Shown here: in pieces, positions 61,401-64,000 of the stretch
Layout of the letters: each line of letters begins with the position of its first letter
Numbering within the stretch: position 1 is the stretch's first letter
Assembly (NCBI GenBank): GCA_002245135.1
Contig: NGBS01000297.1
Span: forward strand, 124,001 to 188,000
Reading direction: 5' to 3'
DNA from: Proteromonas lacertae
Lineage: Eukaryota; Sar; Bigyra; Opalinata; Proteromonadidae
DNA: 64,000 bases
Made by a program: the position numbers and the translations under genes
The notes under the pieces: model-generated
Seen by the model: only the letters and a program-made list of their open reading frames with translations
What the model was told of the DNA's origin: nothing
The model's database searches: none

Positions 61401-64000
61401 ATACATTATATTGGTTTTTCATATTCTTCAAATCATCATTACATATTGGTTGGTCCAATATTCCTCTTACATTTAATATTGCATCATTTTTAATAGTAAT
61501 TTCATTTAATACACTATTTGTCTCATTTCTAAGAATTAAACATGAATATATATTAACTATATACATTAATTTACTTATAGATTGTTTTTGTTCATTAATA
61601 CTTTCTACATATTTTTCTTCCAAATTCAATAAGTATTGATAAATATCTGGCCATTTAATTATACTATTCTTTCTTTTAGTTATATCCATTTTATTTCTAA
61701 AACAATAATATTGTGATATTTATATACTCTAATTCAACTACTTTTTTCGTTGTTAAAGCAACTATATTATTTTTTTCATTTTCAATGGTATTTTGGATAA
61801 TATAAAACTGTTTAAAGTCTATTCTTTCACTTTCAAGCATACTTAATTGTTTTTCAATTTTGAGTTGATATTCTTTAATATCAGTTGTTTCAATTTCTGA
61901 TACAAGTGCCTTATTTTCCTTTCTATTATTATAATAATTTAAAACAATATTTACATTTCATTAATTAGATAATCAACTTTTTCCTTTATGTAATGATCTT
62001 CATATTCTTTTATTTCCTGAATAAATTAAAAACAACAAATATACTTTCCATATCATTTGTAATGATGAATTATCTACCTGTTTACTTATTTCTTTTTCTT
62101 TAATAGTATAAAAGTTATCTATATCTTTGTATATGATTGATTCATTTGGTATTTTCATTTCTTGTTTAATCTTGTTCAATTCGTTCTTTCTTTTATTTCT
62201 ATAATTGCATAATAATAATAAAAGTTAGTAATACATTTCTTCTATACATTTCTGTTTCATTGAATTGATAATAATTTTTGTTATTTCATTCAATTTCTAT
62301 TTCATAATTATAACGTAGTAATAAATACATTTTGAACTTCAAGTATTGAAGTTATTGTGTTCTTCTCATCTAACTTGAATTGGGACTTTATAACTTCAAT
62401 TTCATTCTTAATACTACTATCAGTTTTTATATCGTTTATTCCCTCTAATGTTGATTTTCTATAATATCTAATTATATAGGTAAATACATTTGTATATCTA
62501 CAGATTTAAATAATTCATCTACCATTTTCCCATATTCATCTCTCATCATATCATATGCTGAGTATAATAATGATGCATTAGTTTTATTATTTAATATGCT
62601 AGGTTTTATTATTTTAACTATATTCTCTAACTTATTCTTTATTTCATTACATTTTATTGCTTTGATTTCATTTTCAATGTTATTTCTAAATATATATAGT
62701 TCACTATTATACAAGTGTTGGTTAACCATATTCCTAATTACCTCTAAACAAATTTGAAGTCCTTCTCCAATGGACTATTCAGTAATATTATATACGATAA
62801 ATACATTACTGATGGATTGTATATCTTCTGTTTTTATATCAGGTTTCTTCAGTAATTCTGAATTTTGTTTCAATAATTTTTGAAAGACAGATGTGTCTAT
62901 TTCAGTCAATGATGAAATCATGTATTGATAATCAGTTCTATTTATTGTATATATTTCAATTATACATTTGTTTTTGAAGATACTCTATTTCTGTTGGTAT
63001 AATTGATTCACTTTTCTCTGATAATTTCTATATATGTTTAATGTTATGGTTTATACTTCATATAAGTCTAACAAACATCCACATTTCATATTTGTATTAC
63101 AATTTGTTATTCCATTACAAAATCTTTGGAGTTCTTTTCTGTATGAATTATCAACAGGAAATAATTTACAGCTTTCGATAATATTAGATCTGTTAAATAA
63201 GAAACTATAGATATATACTTCAAACTCATTATTTTGCTAATAAAAGTATTCTTCAATTCATAAAACAACTTTGTTAATTTCTATCAAGATTAACATACTG
63301 CTATAATATACATTTTCATATTCTTTTATTACTTTAATGCTTGATTTATTATTTATTTTTGGCTTATACTCATCAATTAACGATTTTAGTGATAATATCA
63401 ACTCATCTTTACTATTTAACAAGCTTACTTCTTTTTCAATATTCCCACTAATAAAATATAACAAAATATCACACATACATATTCTTCAAAATAACAATTT
63501 TCTGTTGTTCTAAATATCTCTTATTATACTGTAATAATTTCTTATATTCAGCATAAATTAAAGATGCATCTTGTACTTTTATATTAATTGAAGTATAAAA
63601 TCTATTTAATTCGCTATTCTCATTTCCAAAAAGATCTTTCATTGATTGACTACAACAGATATATACTAAATATACATTTCTACATCAATCAACAACTTTA
63701 TAGTTGCATTTATTTTCCCCACATTTTCATTGAAACACTAAATCACATATATAGATACTCATAATAATTCATACTATTTGAATCTTTATTAAATCAGTTA
63801 GTTCAATACTACAATTGTTCAATTGCTGTAACAAATCTTCGAAACTCTTATACAAATGTTTCATTTCTGAGCTTTGAATTATGTCTAATAAAGCTATACA
63901 ATTATTTCTATTTGATAATATAAATAGTAATATTCTGAAATACATTTCTTTTTCAAGACTATTTTTATTAATATATTTATATTGTTTTTCATAGTTATTA
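58465..64000 (-). CDS. giant coiled-coil protein, 5' end beyond the window
   Basis: Over 5.5 kb the minus strand carries a series of about 15-20 exons of 120-350 bases, all encoding charged alpha-helix, separated by 25-45 nt introns. Several joins were checked by hand and keep frame, for example YKIK|INELKLNCEENK (near 59150), EITKIVSKVKEDI (near 58950) and NVNNNINQRIGKL (near 58725). Blocks of about 100 residues end in a short tyrosine-containing segment, giving a loose spectrin-like or repetitive coil. No motor, kinase or membrane segment is visible; the N-terminus lies outside. In style it is like the coiled-coil tail of the Hsp110-like gene at 37.8-40 kb, so the two could be related. The stop is at 58465 if the last intron is not used, or at 58406 if it is. 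Confidence 0.6.

Overview
The window is nuclear DNA from a unicellular eukaryote. It is strongly AT-rich and gene-dense: about 36 protein genes in 64 kb, usually 50 to 400 bases apart. Most genes are cut by very small introns of about 21 to 50 nt, typically starting GTAT and ending TAG. All three standard stop codons are used. The gene set (gamma-secretase nicastrin, copine, WIPI-type autophagy protein, FACT subunit Spt16, YTH m6A reader, PKG, ALADIN nucleoporin, SWEET transporter, a probable mitochondrial presequence protein) fits an aerobic protist. I cannot place it in a phylum from sequence alone. I saw no virus-like element, LTR element, CRISPR array or transposase that I could support.

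Layout. 1-8.5 kb: nicastrin (cut by the left edge), WDR45/WIPI4-like protein, an IQ plus C2H2 protein, copine, a small coiled-coil protein and a SPRING/C12orf49 homologue. 8.9-16.8 kb: Spt16, ALG13, asparaginyl-tRNA synthetase, a Cys-rich SR protein and an EF-hand protein. 17-25.9 kb: tRNA-Thr, a membrane metallophosphatase, a THEM6-like thioesterase, a pseudokinase fused to leucine-rich repeats, a possible flagellar protein, a RING-H2 protein and a GNAT acetyltransferase. 26-34.6 kb: a large C2-like/zinc-ribbon protein, SWEET, N-carbamoylputrescine amidase, a second EF-hand protein and a YTH protein. 35-49 kb: a helix-turn-helix protein, an Hsp110-like ATPase with a long coiled-coil tail, PKG, a GalNAc-transferase, a small mitochondrial protein, the Prp43/DHX15 helicase and an unknown protein. 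49.8-64 kb: UBE2G2/Ubc7, a Cys-repeat surface protein with tRNA-Val inside one intron, a two-repeat Myb/SANT protein, ALADIN, a TPR protein, a short secreted protein and a giant coiled-coil gene that runs off the right edge.

Functional threads: secretory and ER pathways (ALG13, GalNAc-transferase, UBE2G2, SPRING, nicastrin, metallophosphatase), RNA processing (DHX15, YTH, SR protein), chromatin (Spt16), calcium and cyclic-nucleotide signalling (EF-hand pair, copine, PKG), and chaperone-related coiled-coil proteins. There is no operon-like grouping.

The most unusual sequence-wide signal is a series of about 18 single-base (+1) breaks in otherwise well-conserved host genes, against only two in the other direction. 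About half lie in runs of four or more identical bases. Insertion-type sequencing error is the simplest explanation, but the bias deserves a check. Other points of interest are the tRNA nested in an intron, the Hsp110-like ATPase with a giant coiled-coil tail, and the pseudokinase-LRR fusion.
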